The position numbers were made by a program, and so were the translations under genes. Shown one piece after another: positions 12,217 through 25,127 of a stretch of 64,000 nt of DNA (the first letter of the stretch is position 1; each line of letters begins with the position of its first letter). Below the pieces are notes generated by a model. The model searched no databases, was not told where the DNA came from, and saw nothing but the letters and a program-made list of their open reading frames with translations. The stretch covers positions 8,585,504 through 8,649,503 of the forward strand of contig OY987239.1 of NCBI GenBank assembly GCA_963920705.1, written 5' to 3'. The DNA comes from Odiellus spinosus. Lineage: Eukaryota; Arthropoda; Arachnida; Opiliones; Phalangiidae.

Positions 12217-15200
12217 TTATTTATCAAATAGATCAGAAGGCAACTTTTCCTTGGAAGGAAAGCTCATTTGAGTCCCTTCGCCTTGTACAGAGACACTGGC
12301 AACAACGCAAGCCCTTCTAGTTACCTCTTCCAATGGCAAATGTGTAAAATTAGCCAGGAAATATGCGAAACTTCCCATAAAGGCGTCACCAGCGCCCTTG
12401 GTAAAATATTCAACATTTCATTCAGATATATATTTTGTCCAAATTCTATGTATTGTATTTTTAGCTTTTTAGTTATTTATTTTTGGCGCCACGAAAATTC
12501 TCTTATTACCCCGTAAATTGCAAAATTGCTCAGAACTTAGGAAAATACTATAACTATTTGTAGACATAGCTCTATAAAATTCCATACTAATAAATATAAA
12601 TGGTGCAATAATCAGTATGCTTTTAACTTAAATCTTAATGAATATAAATATTAATTCCAAAACTTACCGTTGTGTCGATTGCTTTTACCACCGGAGCTTC
12701 AACGTGTTGTGGTTCCGGGTGTGTCTTGGACAAGACAAGCGCACCATTTCGTCCCAATGTTAGGATTAAAGCTTCGAAGCCTCCACGAGCAAACAGAGTT
12801 TTCGCAGCTTTCTCGGCCTCCAAGTTTGTCGACACTTTTTGACCGCAGACAAATTCTGCTTCAATTTCATTCACGCATAATATGTCTATGTACGGGTAAA
12901 GTTCTTCGTAAGGCTCAATGCCACAGGGCGCCGCGTTTACGATGGTTTTCACTGAAATTCGCAAAATTGAGAAGATCGTTAATCTTATCGATACTAAGCT
13001 AATCCTCTGTGACGGAGAAATTAATGAAATATTAAAAAATTTAAACTAACATCCAACATTTTTGGCCAATTTGAGAGCGTGAAGCAACGTATCTCGTGGG
13101 CATTCGTACGTGCAAATGAGTATCTTGGCGTTAGCAAACAATTTGGCGGCTTTATCGATATCTGCAGGAGTCAAGTAGTCAATGGCACCAAACACATTGA
13201 CAATGGTATTTTCTCCCGATACAGTCACGGCAATATTAGCCGTACCCGTGTGGGATTTTTCTTCCACCGTCACGTGATCTAAGGAATATAAAATAGCATT
13301 TTTTTTAGTAATTTTCCTACTAAATTCAATAAAGTAAAGGAAATTCACCGTGTGTAATTTTAAGTGAATCAAACAGAGTAAAAAAATCATCTCCAAAACC
13401 ATCTTTGCCAACCTAAAATACAATGATTTCAGTTTTAGCTAAGCTTTTTCTGGAATAGGTTAATAATTCAATCGATTTTTTATATATATGTATCTAATAA
13501 ACATTAAAAAACATTTTCCACGAAATTTATGGACATTTTGCGGCGCCTTAAATTGAAGGTCGCCATCTTAAAAGATTGTTTTTTAACCCTGCACTCGGGA
13601 AGTGTTTTTGACGCAGTAGGTACTATTCATACTGTTAGGGTTAAAACATAATTAACGATAAAGAACACAAGAAAGCAAACATATCAGGGTGGCACCATGC
13701 CAGAACATGTGCAAATATCAATTGCACACTATATGATATTGTGAAACCCGTGAAAATAGGTCTATGTGTGCGTCCAGCTTAATTTCACGCGCCAGTTTCA
13801 TACCATAGAGGTTAGAAAGAAGAGGAGTAGAAGGCTTGGCTTGGAGGTTTCTCGCTTGAAAATTTACATCTCAACTTCCGGTATGCGCGCGACGTTTTCT
13901 CTGACATCATTGAGGCTCTGATTGGCTGAAAACCAGTCAATGGCAGATGAACCGGATGCAAGGGACAAATTTTTCAAATGAATAATACAAAAAAAGCGAG
14001 AATTCTAAAATTGCCACGCCAAAGCCAGGCTTTCTACTCCTCCTCTTTCTACCCTCTATGTTCAAACGAACGCGATTTCATGAATAACTTCAAAGCTCAT
14101 CCAATGAATTCATTGAAATGTCTACGTGACTACTCTATCTCGATCTGCTCACGCAAGATTTTCACGCGAAATACATTTCGAAATACTGCTTAAAATTAAA
14201 AAAAATTAAATTAAACTGAAAGCGGGCTAAAAAATTTTCTCATTCCCAATGATCAGCCGAAATGGGCAAAATTGCTTTCCACTGTCCTTCTGCATAATGT
14301 CCATCTATATATATTAGATACCCGTGTGAACGTGCCTTTATATCTAATATTTACTGTCATCATCTCTATATATTAGATACCCATGTGAATGTGCCTTTAT
14401 TTTTAATATTGAATGTCATGCTTATGGTAAATTGAAGCTTACCAAGCAATCGGATCCACCCAGAACTAATTGGCAATTGAACAGTTGACTATGTCCTAGA
14501 GCAAATTTCGCGCCCAAAATACAACTCTCTAACACAGAGGTAATGACATAAGCCGGTCAAACATTTGTCATTTCGTGGGTTTTAGTTGTCCCGCACCAGG
14601 CTGGGAAATATCAATTTTACGGGACCAATGTCCAATTGAAAAAGGAGATGGGCCAGGTTAAAAATTTAATGCTTGGGGGGTCAACTGGCCTTGTGGCCAT
14701 ATTTCCCAGCATGTCATGCATGACATATACGGAAAGGAATGGTAATTCGCTACTCAGTCAATATCTACTTAGGTCTGGTCAATTCGCGACCGAAACAGTC
14801 TGTTAAGGTGTTATCCCAACGTAAAATACATTAAAATGTATTTATTCCAGATGGATAACACCTTATTAGATAACGTTTTGGTTAATAGACAACTTTACAG
14901 ACACTTTATCATTTACAGATAGTAATAAAACTAGGCTTAACCTAGTGAGGCTGTGAAATTAAAATTTGAACCTCACCTTAGCGATCATTGCTACCGGTTC
15001 TTCTAGTAGTGCCACCATCACACATTGATTTGCTCCTTTACCGCCATTAGCTTTGTGAAACTTCGAACCAATTAGTGTTTCTCCGGGATTTGGGAAACGT
15101 GTAACGTAGCTAAATTTTGGATCATATGCAGAGACAACTTATTATCTTTCATCAGACAAGCCAATTAATAATTCTGATAAAATAGGAACCCTAACCAGTT

Positions 15201-15680
15201 GGTAAGCAAGGTTTTAGATTTTTTAAATTATTAGGGCGAAATAAACGAGTCTTGTTGGGTGCAAATGCTATTGTCGTCTGCTAAGCGGTTTATACCACTT
15301 TCTTGACATGCTAAAACTCAACTCCTTTGGTGACCGACAGGGCGGCGCGGTGAAAGTTTTCGGTAGCGAATTAGCTACTCAAGTAACTCAACGCCCAATT
15401 TACTTAATCTGCGTATGCAATCGGAATTTCTCTATTCGAATTAATACAGCCAAAAGCAGGAAGAATCTGATTCCCAATTGAAGACACTAACATATGTAAT
15501 ATGTACAGCCCTAAATTTATACTCCCCTTGGAAGGAGGAGGACACCTACCCTAAAATGACCTTGTTTGCTAATATACCATTTGTTTAAAAAATGTAAAAG
15601 TTTTACCTGACTAAATCAACAATGCAGCCACCAATAACAATTACACTAGGCTTCGATTTGGTTTCCTTTTCACAACTCAT
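12217..15680 (-). CDS. RBKS: Ribokinase, six exons, 320 aa
   Basis: A cytosolic PfkB-family sugar kinase that phosphorylates D-ribose to ribose 5-phosphate with ATP. Exons in coding order: 15680-15607, 15109-14977, 13412-13349, 13278-13051, 12951-12668, 12396-12217. The lengths total 963 nt and all phases agree; the length is close to the human enzyme (322 aa). Visible marks: N-terminal IVIGGCIVDLVSYV with RFPNPGET, the ribose-binding block GGKGANQ (residues 47-53), GKDGFGDDF, the NEIEAEF block and the C-terminal DTTGAGDAF with the catalytic Asp at 265. The start at 15680 puts Met just before a short polar leader and the first beta strand. MITEs and a decayed hAT element lie in the large intron 13413-14976. 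It is transcribed away from Siva. Confidence 0.95.
13803..14061. mobile_element. MITE in ribokinase intron
   Basis: Inverted repeats of about 45 bp run from CCATAGAGGTTAGAAAGA inwards, with the complement at CTTTCTACCCTCTATG. Target duplication not resolved. Confidence 0.65.
14308..14419. repeat. Two-unit direct repeat in ribokinase intron
   Basis: Two units of about 56 bp share CTATATATATTAGATACCC, GTGTGAA and GTGCCTTTAT. The end word is like the GTGTGAA-type termini seen at 61675 and 62200. Confidence 0.7.
14591..14715. mobile_element. CAGGCTGGG hAT-like MITE, decayed
   Basis: Ends CAGGCTGGGAAAT and ATTTCCCAGC, with CAACTGGCC and TGTGGCC inside, match the well-preserved element at 52528-52820. 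Confidence 0.65.
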
Positions 15681-15846
15681 ATTTTATTCTAAATTGGGGA
15701 TAGCTAATAATAAAACACACGCTTTCACAGTATCCAAGAACCTCAAAAGCAAGAATGAAATGTCGTCTGCTACAAATGTTATCAGGATTCAGGAGCATAT
15801 CAGAAAATGTTATCAAAGAGGTCAAAGGCAAAAGACCTCTATCAGT

Positions 15847-15887
<41 letters not shown>

Positions 15888-16264
15888 TCACGGAGTTTGG
15901 AGCATACTCCCCAGTTTTTTAATTTAAAAAATTAGAGTCTCTGGGACTCTGGGACAAGTACCAATTTGTTATTTCGAATATTTTAGAGATATATTAAGGA
16001 GGACTACTAATGGGACTGTCCATGGGTCACTTGTCAGAAGGAATAATTGAAAAAAAAAAAAAAAAAAAAAAAAATTAAAGTTATAAAATGGGCTGACCAA
16101 TGACCAGTGGAGGAAATTAATTTTTTTTTATTATGCTGTCTGCTCGACTGTCTGGTAAACTGGTTCAACATTTCGTGATCACTACACCATTACCGCGAAG
16201 AATTAAACCGTGGTTAACTGGTTATACACTTAACAACGAGTATAACAGCATTTGCGAGATTAAA
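15681..16264. promoter_or_regulatory. Shared ribokinase/Siva promoter region
   Basis: The 584 bp between two divergent start codons must hold both core promoters. It includes a T run (about 15849-15886) and an A run (about 16051-16074). I found no convincing TATA box. Reading frame stays open from 16133 to the Siva start, so a longer Siva N-terminus is possible but unlikely. Confidence 0.5.
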
Positions 16265-16850
16265 ATGACAAAACGTCGACATTCAGACGATGAAAATGAA
16301 ACTCTACAACCACAGTGCAAGTGGCATGTTGGTGCGCGTGAAGTGGATGCATTGAATTCGGAACAAATGCAAGTAGTTTATGGTAAGACGTCAACTATTT
16401 ACCTTGACTCTTATTTTATTTTCAATAATAGCTTTCTTTTTATTTTAATAATAGATAAGACCCGCAAGTTATTAGTCGATGGATCCAAATGTCAGGTTGT
16501 GGAACAGGACCCTATACGCGCGGCAAACCCATGTGAGTCCTTTTTTTTTCGTATTTCATAAATTTACAATTAGTTGGCTAACTTGGCTAATAAAAGTTAA
16601 TTTTTCAGTGGCCTATAAGTGTGTAACATGCACTCGCGAAAGTAGCATTTGCAAGTGCTGTTTTTGCAATCAATACGTGTGTACAGTATGCGTTAGATTT
16701 TGTTCCAGATGCCATTATGACTTTTGTCATTTGTGCTCAACATTAAGGTAAACTGTGAATAAATCTTAAATAAACTTCGACGCTAATTGATAATTTTTTT
16801 CCAGGTATGGTCAGAAGAACGAAGACGCCGTGTGTTTAACGTGCTATTGA
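16265..16850 (+). CDS. Siva: Siva homologue (apoptosis regulatory protein), four exons, 126 aa
   Basis: Siva is a small zinc-binding protein linked to death-receptor signalling in mammals; its role in insects is little known. Exons 16265-16382, 16455-16532, 16609-16747, 16805-16850, total 381 nt with matching phases. The N-terminus MTKRRHSDDE resembles the usual MPKR start, DKTRKLL matches the family's KTRKLLF block, and the last 60 residues hold fourteen cysteines in CxxC-type pairs (CVTC, CKCC, CTVC, CHLC, CLTC), as in the Siva C-terminal zinc region. It is shorter than human Siva-1 (175 aa), mainly in the middle. The start at 16265 was chosen by similarity; an in-frame ATG at 16133 would add 44 residues without family likeness. 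Confidence 0.88.
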
Positions 16851-16953
16851 TATTTTATGATGACAAATTTTGCAATCTTGTTTTGTTTATTAAATTGGTG
16901 TGTGAAAGTTTTATATTGTTAAACCAGTTTTGTAATTAAAATTATATGTATTG

Positions 16954-16959
16954 AATAAA
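16954..16959 (+). terminator. Siva polyadenylation signal AATAAA
   Basis: AATAAA 104 bp past the Siva stop codon, followed by a T-rich stretch. Confidence 0.6.
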
Positions 16960-17022
16960 CTTTTTATCGAATGATTTTGTTTTATAAGTTTGGACATTCT
17001 AATCTAACATTGAACACCATAG

Positions 17023-17436
17023 CAGGGCTCCCACCAAAATCTTAAAAAAAAAAAAAAAATAGGGAAATAGGGTGAAATAAGAACCAAAATTTTTAGAATA
17101 GGGAGCAAATAGGAACCAATTTAAGAAGAAATGAGATCTTTAATTTTCACAAAATGACTTAAAGTAAAAGCATTTGTCACATTTTTTCGTGATATTATAT
17201 CATACTGACTTAGTCAGTTTTTCTCGCTGTCAGTCCTACGACTTATCATGAAATTTGGGTTCAATATTATAGGACGACGGTACTTTTAACCAATTTTATT
17301 AGAAATATGGTGATTTAGGGACCAAAATCACGATTTTATGGTGATTTACGGACCAAATCACCATCTTATGGTGGTTTAGGGACCTCAAAAAAAAGTAGGG
17401 GGTTTTAGGTATTTTAGGGACCTGGTGGGAGCCCTG
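17023..17436. mobile_element. MITE, CAGGGCTCCC ends
   Basis: Ends CAGGGCTCCCACCA and TGGTGGGAGCCCTG, flanked by CCATAG on both sides (17017-17022 and 17437-17442). The interior has ATAGGGAAATAGGG words. A fragment with GGGAGCCCTGCTA lies at about 30364-30377 in the Rab3 intron. Confidence 0.8.
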
Positions 17437-17732
17437 CCATAGAAGTAACTTTGGACACCTTAAGGGTAGCTTTGGACAGTACATAGTTTCCCACGGGTCA
17501 CTGGCCAAACATAGGCATCAAATAGCTTTCTTTACTCATAAACTAAGGCTAGTTAAGTCGTATCCTGCTTACTCACCTTAAAAATCTTATGACTCCTCTG
17601 CCATGGGCGTTTCATCATGTTATATTTTGGCTTTGGAAGTGACACTTTCCTGGCACTATGGGACAGTCGTTTTCGCTTGGTCTCGATTGCCCTGGCCTCT
17701 GCTCTTCATGAATTTGGCTTCGGATCTTCCCA

Positions 17733-18209
17733 CAGGGTTGCCACAGACCTGGAAAAGTCAGAATTTCAAAACTGGTCTAAAAGTCAGAGAATTTTCATAT
17801 TATCCAAAAATAAAATTGTGGAATTTCATAGTATGGATTCAATTAGGCCAGGGAAACTTCCATAAATACGTGTAAAAATTTATTATTTGGGATCAGAGCC
17901 TTCAAATCATTTATTGAAAGTCCCTATTGAGAAAAGCACGTTTTTTTTATGAAAAATTTCTCACATACTGTCTAACAGAACACCTATTTTTGGGGAGAAG
18001 TGATTCACACAAGGAAGAGCTCCCAGGCGAATCTCTAGCAACCTTGGACTTCCCATACACAATAAGGGGTTTATTTGGACAGTTACTGAAGAATAAAACA
18101 TGTTTTACACTTGAAATTGCATATTACTACTAATTTAAACCTTTAAATTGGTCAGGGAAAACCTGGAAAAGTCAGGGAATTTTGTTATGAAAAATCTGTG
18201 GCAACCCTG
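17733..18209. mobile_element. MITE, CAGGGTTGCC ends
   Basis: Ends CAGGGTTGCCACAGA and TCTGTGGCAACCCTG with CCTGGAAAAGTCAG just inside each end. TCCCA stands on both sides. Likely hAT-type, though the duplication seen is only 5 bp. Confidence 0.75.
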
Positions 18210-18754
18210 TCCCATAATACTGACTTGGATTTGGACTTTGCGTGTGCTTGGTTACGGACTTCTTGGTTTGATTGTGATACTTTTCCCAGACTTTGCGGTT
18301 TGACGGGACTGCTTTTCGAGTATCTCGTTATCTTGATAGGTTTTTTTGTTTTGCCCACTCGGACTTTGGAAAGGACTATGGATTTAAACCCTTTGACTTG
18401 TATTTTTGCTCCATGACTTTTGGACTCTTTGATTTGTAACTTGGTTTTCGGATTATTTTTACTGTTTATAGGTTTTTTCTTTTGCTCTAGGTCTATCTTC
18501 TTCTCTCGATTACTTCTCCAGTTTTTTTCCTTTCACCTCTTGTCTGGGCAGTTTCCAAATGGCGTAACACTAAGTACTTATAAAAAGATTGTGGTAGAGG
18601 CCCTCTTATGTTTCCAAAATGTCATACTTATCATTTGCGGTGTACCTAACTTGGTTTTTTTGCTGCCACCATCTACATTAGCGCTTTTGAGATATAGTTT
18701 TATCTTGCACAATCAATAGGAGTCTGTAAAATATTGGGTGGAGGAAATTTAAAG
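18210..18754. other. T/G-rich stretch, no gene recognised
   Basis: It contains many TTTGGACTTTG-like words and open frames without family likeness. It may be one decayed repeat with 17600-17730, split by the MITE between them. Confidence 0.35.
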
Positions 18755-19670
18755 GGACGAGGGGAAATGCGGGTAAAACCTTACATCACACTCCAATAGT
18801 TGCTATCATAAAATAGGATGAGCTTACTTATGGAATGTTGTCGTCGACGTCATCAGCTACGTAATAGCGCTCGTGAGCACTGAACATTTCTTAAGCCTTT
18901 TTTTTTTCTATATCAGTGTCAGCTCTCAAGGTCAGGTCTCTTTCGCGTGATGACTTCTGAGCCCTCTGATCCCAAGTGTTTCATGAAAATGGATATAACT
19001 GCCCTGCATAACCTTAACGCCACGTGATTTCGTGACGTAGTTATGACCGAGGGGCTAGTCACTTCAAAATATTTTGTACACGTGATTTCCAGTGATTACC
19101 AAGTGAATTCCTGGATTTCCAAAAATGTTGGTGATTTCCTCTGATTGCCATTTGATTTCCTTTGATTTCCAAAAAAAGGTGATTTCCTTTCATTGCCATT
19201 TGATTTCCTTTGATTTCCAAAAAAATTGGTGATTTCCTGATTGCGATTTGATTCCGGTGATTTCTTGTGATTCCCAAAATTTCTGATTTCCTGTGATTCC
19301 AAAAATGATTTCTGATTTCCTTTTATTTCCATTTGATTCCGGTGTTTTCGTGATTCCCAGTGATTACCAAAATGATTTCTGATTTCGTGTGATTCCCAAA
19401 ATGATTTTTGATTTCCATTTGATTTCCTCTGATTTCTTTTGATTACCAGTGATTTCCTCTGATCTCTTGTGATTTCCAAATTTTCCAGAATTTTTTTCTG
19501 ATTGCCTGTGATTTCCTGATTTTTGGAAATCAGGAAATCGATTTTCCCGGTTTTGTACACCTGATTTCTCGAGTGACTATAGCCCCTCGGTTATAGCAAC
19601 ATTCGAACAAGATGTCGCACCAACAAGTTCTTTTATAATATCAACTATTCTATATTCCTATGTTACCTTC
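18755..19670. repeat. Dispersed repeat Y, copy 2, interrupted
   Basis: Same family as 9495-9830. Similarity stops at GACGTAGTTATGA and resumes at ATAGCAACATTCGAA; the block between is the 19047-19590 element. Confidence 0.7.
19047..19590. mobile_element. MITE filled with GTGATTTCC tandem words
   Basis: Ends CCGAGGGGCTAGTCAC and GTGACTATAGCCCCTCGG, then TTTTGTACAC on both sides. The interior is about 450 bp of short repeats built on TGATTTCC and CATTTGATTTCC. It is absent from the Y copy at 9.5 kb. A second element with the same TTTTGTACACCTGATT step is at 62259-62615. Confidence 0.75.
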
Positions 19671-20589
19671 CCTGAATAACTTCTTGGTAACGCTAGATCA
19701 TTACTGCAATACATATTTCAATGGAAAAATGCGGTAATCTGATTGGCTTAAGGGAATTTTTATTCCAATACTGATGATCAGCCCATAACATTAGACGCTA
19801 ACACATCTACTGAATTTTAAAGCCGAGATCTTAAGTGAACATTTTTAATCCACAATTTATTGTTATGAACATCAATATTTATACACCATGTACTTATAAG
19901 TCTAACAGATTTAAACTTTCACTGTTTTTATGGATTTTTTTTTAATTTTTAATTTTTTTTGGTATCACTTAGTATTTGTATAGTCTTTCTAGGACATGAA
20001 TTCAATTTTTTTCATTTTCAAACACTGCGTTTTTTTTTATATTTTGACATACAATTTAATTTTTTTGGTTTAAATTACATTTAAGTTTTTTTTTTTTTTT
20101 TTGTTGATATTCAAAAACAGTTTTGGATTTTTGTAAAACACAGCAGGCATTTGGAATTTTGTTTCTTTTAAATGAATTACCTTTTTTGTTTTCAAAATTA
20201 GGCACCATTTATTTCTTGACTAGCACTAATGCACGATAATTAAGGTTGATTAAACTTAATTAAAGCCTAATTAAGTATTCATATACCACACCCCTAATTA
20301 ATTGAGATGGGCCATTTCTTAAACAATAAAAAAACAACAAAAGGACAAAAAGGGAGAGGGGCTTTCGAATATTATTGCCATACAGGTTTCCACACCGCGT
20401 TTTCTATCCTTTTCTCCCGACGTTTAAATAGATTTATTTTTATTTTAATTTAACGGAAAGGACGAGAAAGAGATCAAATTGAAGAAAGGCGCTTTGGGTG
20501 AATATTTGAAATAAATGCAAAAATTTTAAAAATTAAATTAGTAATAAATTTATTCTAAGTTAATTATTAACTTTAAGAGGGTAGAAATA
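19671..20589. other. Intergenic, AT-rich with T runs
   Basis: No gene or bounded repeat recognised; several long T runs at 19950-20105. Confidence 0.4.
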
Positions 20590-20937
20590 TACAAGGTGTT
20601 TCAAAAATGGTGGTATGACCGAGCTACAATGGGTTCTATGGGTCATTTTAAGACGAAAATGTTCTATGACGTTTTGTCGTACGGGGTGCCGTTACGACCA
20701 TTAATAATCGTATACTCAATGAAAAAATATGATTAATTATTTAGCTGGTTTTTGGAAATGCTTTATCATTGAGTATACGTTTATTAATGCACGTTAAGGG
20801 GTCATCCGTGTACGATTCATTTCCTAACTCTTAAACTGCGCCCCGTACGACAAACTGTCATAGAACATTTTCGTCTTAAAATGACCCATAGAACCCACTG
20901 TGGCTCAGTCCTGCCACCATTTTAGAAACACCCTGTA
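20590..20937. mobile_element. mariner/Tc1-like MITE, TA-flanked
   Basis: Inverted repeats of about 80 bp (TACAAGGTGTTTCAAAAATG at the left, ACACCCTGTA at the right) enclose a short core of TATACTCAATGA words. TA stands on both sides. TACA(G/A)GGTGTTTC ends are common in mariner/Tc1 non-autonomous elements. Confidence 0.85.
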
Positions 20938-21517
20938 TAAGTTAATAAATTCTTGGTTCGACTGAATGTCGAATGGCTTAATTTTTCAACGTAATAAAAC
21001 AAAATTCACCCGCAGTCACCAATTGACTAGAAATTTATATAATATGGAAATAAATTAAATATGACTAGATTTTTAAGGGTATTGTTATAGAAAAACACAC
21101 TAATAACGCTTAGTAACGTGTCAATTCGTTCGAATTAAAACTTTAAACATTGATCTTAACATCTTCAAACTTTAAAGCTATCCCAGTTAAAATGAACGCA
21201 ATTTGATTTAAATGTGGATATTCTTACGATAGAAGGTTAAATTGCATCATTTTATTCACTAGGGATCTCCAAATATTCAATAACAGGCCATCTATCAAGC
21301 TCATTTATTTACAATAATGTTTTATTAAAGTAACACGCTCGTGAAAAGGTTTTCTTGTAACTGAAGATTTGGATAAAATATTCAGACCATTTTTTTTAAT
21401 TTGTTTAGAATGATAAAATTTTAAAAGGTCTCGTAAAACAGAGGGGTTCGGCACTTATCACGTACTTGATTTTTAAATTTATAGTGATTTCGAAATCCTT
21501 TAATATTTAATTTTGAG

Positions 21518-21843
21518 TGCAGGTTTCTAATTTTGAACGTGGATTTCTAATTTTAGATGCAAATTTTCTATCTTCAGCTTAAGTTTCTAATTTTAAACGC
21601 AGATTTTCTATTTCGAACGCAGATTTCCAATTTCGAACGCAGATTTCCAATTTCGAACGCAGATTTCCAATTTTGAACGCAGATTTCCAATTTTGAACGC
21701 AGATTTCCAATTTTGAATGCAGATTTCCAATTTTAAACGCAGATTTCCAATTTTGAATGCAGATTCCCTATTTTAAACGTATATTCCCTATTTTAAACGC
21801 AGATTTCTAATTTACAAAGCAGATTTCTAATTTTTAGCGCAAA
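21518..21843. repeat. 20-21-bp minisatellite
   Basis: About sixteen units with core GCAGATTTCCAATTTTGAAC. Outer units are more diverged than inner ones, the usual sign of an array ageing at its edges. Confidence 0.85.
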
Positions 21844-24801
21844 ATTTTGATTGATTGAGGCTTTTCAAGCGTGACTTCAAAGTGATTTCGGGATTTTAAA
21901 TGATTTTCAAAATAATAATCAGATATTTAACTGATTTTGTGGACTTTGAAACTATTTTGGAAATGTGTACGGAATTTTGACAAGTGTCCGACCCCTCGAG
22001 TAAAACATTCATTCCATATCTACAATGACCAGTACCGAATTTTTAACGAGACATGATCTTTACAATTTCCGAGATTTTGAACTAGCTACTAAGTGTTGAA
22101 AATTAAATAATTATACACAATAAAAATAAATGCTTTAAATACTTAAAACTTAATAAAAAAAGTAAAAAAAATTAAAGTACAATAATGTTAATATTAATTT
22201 ACATTTTGTTGGAATATTTAATTCTGAATTAAATTGGTCCATTTCAAATTTTTCCCATAAAATTTTTCAAACGTTTTAAAAAGGCTGTGATATTATTTTA
22301 CCATCGCGTTCATTTGTTTAATTTTAAATTAATTTAATTTTTTAATTTAAATGTATATTATTTACAAACTCAAGGATGCGTTGAATTTTCATTTATTTTT
22401 AAGTTGGGACGTCTTTCTAAAATCTACTTTTGCGTATCATCGTAACTTGGTCCTCCGTTAATTTTAAACCGAGCTAAAAACGAGAGCTCAATGGTCAAAG
22501 GTAATTAAACTTAATTGCGATTAAAGGGTAATTAACTCAAATAATTTAAAAGCAAAAATATAATCATTTGGGTAAAATTAAGACTAAAAACTGAAGCTGT
22601 AATAAAATTTTAAACTTCGCGAGAGGAAGTGATGTGTACAGAATTATTAGTACGGCACCATTACCTCGCACACATCAAGCTCAAAGATTCTGTACACTTG
22701 GATTTATTATGGTGTCTCGGACTGACAGTCGAGGTCACTTCGCAACTTCTTTGCGGAACTAAAAGTATTTTAGATAAGAGGTTGTGTCCGTGCAAAGGGC
22801 CAAAACGTGCCCTAACCTAAGCTAGAGAGCTCAAAGTAACCAAATGGGGTGGAAGAAGTACAAAACTGAACGTTTTGACGTAGCCATGCATTTTGACGCA
22901 AGCAGGCTACGATTTCAAAAAAAGAAGATAAATTCAAAAGGGGTGGGCAAAAAGTTGAGTATTATATTACTTGAATGTTTTGAGGGTTAAAACTGAGTCA
23001 AGAGTACAAAACATTTGTAAATTTAAAATCTACGTATCAGAAAGTATAAATTAACCGAAGAAAGGATAGAAGATACACTGGGAATCCTTGAGTATCGCGG
23101 GGTTGCATGGTTCAACTTCTAATTATGGGAGTGACTTGTAAACATCGTGAAATGTCATTCAGCTAAGTTGATCATCATCATAGCGTTCCAGTTATGACAT
23201 CTTTACTTCCCTGAGTACCCAATCAGCCATAATCTCAAATTTTTGCAGCTCATAATGGCCAAGGCTTAGTGAAAAATAACTAGATTGAGACAAATAACGC
23301 GTATATTTTTTCGCTACTAATGTTTTTGACATTTCATACTTTAAACTATCCAACAATTAGTTACTCCCACAATAATTCAAACCTAAGGAATTATTGCCGG
23401 TTAAATTTTGGCAAATTTCTCGATTATCTTTGATGATTGCAAGCGATCACGTAAAACCATAAACAGTGACACCGTTGACGGTGTAACCATGACAGCTCAT
23501 AATAATTCTCAGTGTAACTTCTTTCGTTACTTGATTAAACTAATATCAATGGGAAATTCTTAAATATTTGAGTTATTAACCATTTCAGAAATGATTCTTC
23601 TAAATAAAATTGTTTTGGGGAAATTGGTCCGTTAAATTCAATTAAAAAAAAATATTCGAACGCTTTTTCAGTTTAGCAATGAAGAAAGCGTAAAACTAGT
23701 ATCATTTAAAATTCATTTTTGACGGCATTAAAAAATCAAATTTTGCACTATCACCAAATGGTTGTCATTATGTTATTTCCGACTAATAGAACAACTTTTT
23801 TTGGCACACGGTTATGTAACAAAAATTTCACTACATTTAACTTTTTAAATACATCTTTCGATACCTCTAATTTTAATTTGTGCAAATTTTTGATACGGGA
23901 GTTAATATTTTGTTACGAGATAATGTGAATAATGAATTTCAATTATTTTTGTTGATTCTTCTGCGCAGAAACCTTGAATTTGCACTATTTTGGACTATGT
24001 TGAAATATTTTTAATATTGTACGGTATAATTGGAATGTATCGACTAGCATCGAGGGTTTCTGAAATGTGCATATTTTTCCTACAAATGAAATTTCAATTG
24101 AATGTAACTTTACCAAGGTCTCGCGACACAAATTCAGTAGAATATAAACTTCAAATTATACCACAACCCCTTTACAAGTTTGTTTTCGTTAAAATTGTTT
24201 CGTTAAAAATGAAATAAAAAACTAAATTTTTTCATAGATGTTAACAACCACATCTTGACTTTACCTTAAGACTTTCTTCGAACAATTCACACATCTGTAT
24301 TTGGTGTACATTGTAACGTAATTCTCTACTTTATCTTTACATTATAGTGGAATTTAGTGCTATTACAAATCTATAGAATTACGCACAAAAGTTGTGCTCG
24401 GATATACTGGAATTTTTTAATTTAGTAATTACCACCGTTTTACGCACGCGCTTTCTTAGTTCCGACACGGAAACGTACAGACTCTCTTTAAAATTGTATT
24501 TAATTGCTTTATATAACAGGGTTTAATAGAAATATTTAAGGTTTGTATGAATGCTCCAATAAAAGAAGTATTGACAACTAATCGCGCAAAGAAAATTATA
24601 AATAATTGGGGTGTGAAATTTCAATAAGGCCTAAATTCAGTCAGGTTGCAACCGTTTAAGAAGGGTCCATTGAATTTTATATCTCACCAGTAAACAGCCT
24701 CCTCCTAATTGTTTTATAAGACCCTAAAGTTGTTACAAAGCAGATGACAAAAATGGGACCATTATATTTTTCAATCAATGAGAGTAGTCAATTTCATCGA
24801 A
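21844..24801. other. Intergenic, no gene recognised
   Basis: AT-rich. Short open frames (for example at 22629-22820 and 23990-24217) have no recognisable motif, no splice partners and no codon signal I can see. Confidence 0.4.
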
Positions 24802-25127
24802 TAGCAAGAATAGATCTATATCCATATAAGAATGACGAACCATATGCCATAGCTCCAGTACAATGCTAGTCACAAATGGGAGGAGCTTGTAAGCTTTGAT
24901 GTAATATACGTTATGATTTATCCTATCACAGACCCAAGAATTCCCCCTCAGTCAGATTTCTTCTCTGCCTGCTGACTCTTGTAAGCTGTGTTCCGCGCTT
25001 ATTGCAGGAAACTGCTTCCTGTGCATGTCACAGGAGGCGGGGCTTAAGGATCTGCCCGATTGTAACTAGCGCGCGTACAAAGCTATAGCTGTTCATTATT
25101 CTTGTGTGGTTTAAATCTATTCTTAAA
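24802..25127. mobile_element. MITE family Z, copy 1 (uninterrupted)
   Basis: It begins CAAGAATAGATCTAT and ends AATCTATTCTT. GGGAGGAGCTT, AATATACGTTATGATTTATC and GGCGGGGCTTAAG inside match, in reverse, the copy at 32965-33690. It keeps GTATATTACATC (reverse strand) intact, the target site used by the nested element in copy 2. Confidence 0.7.
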
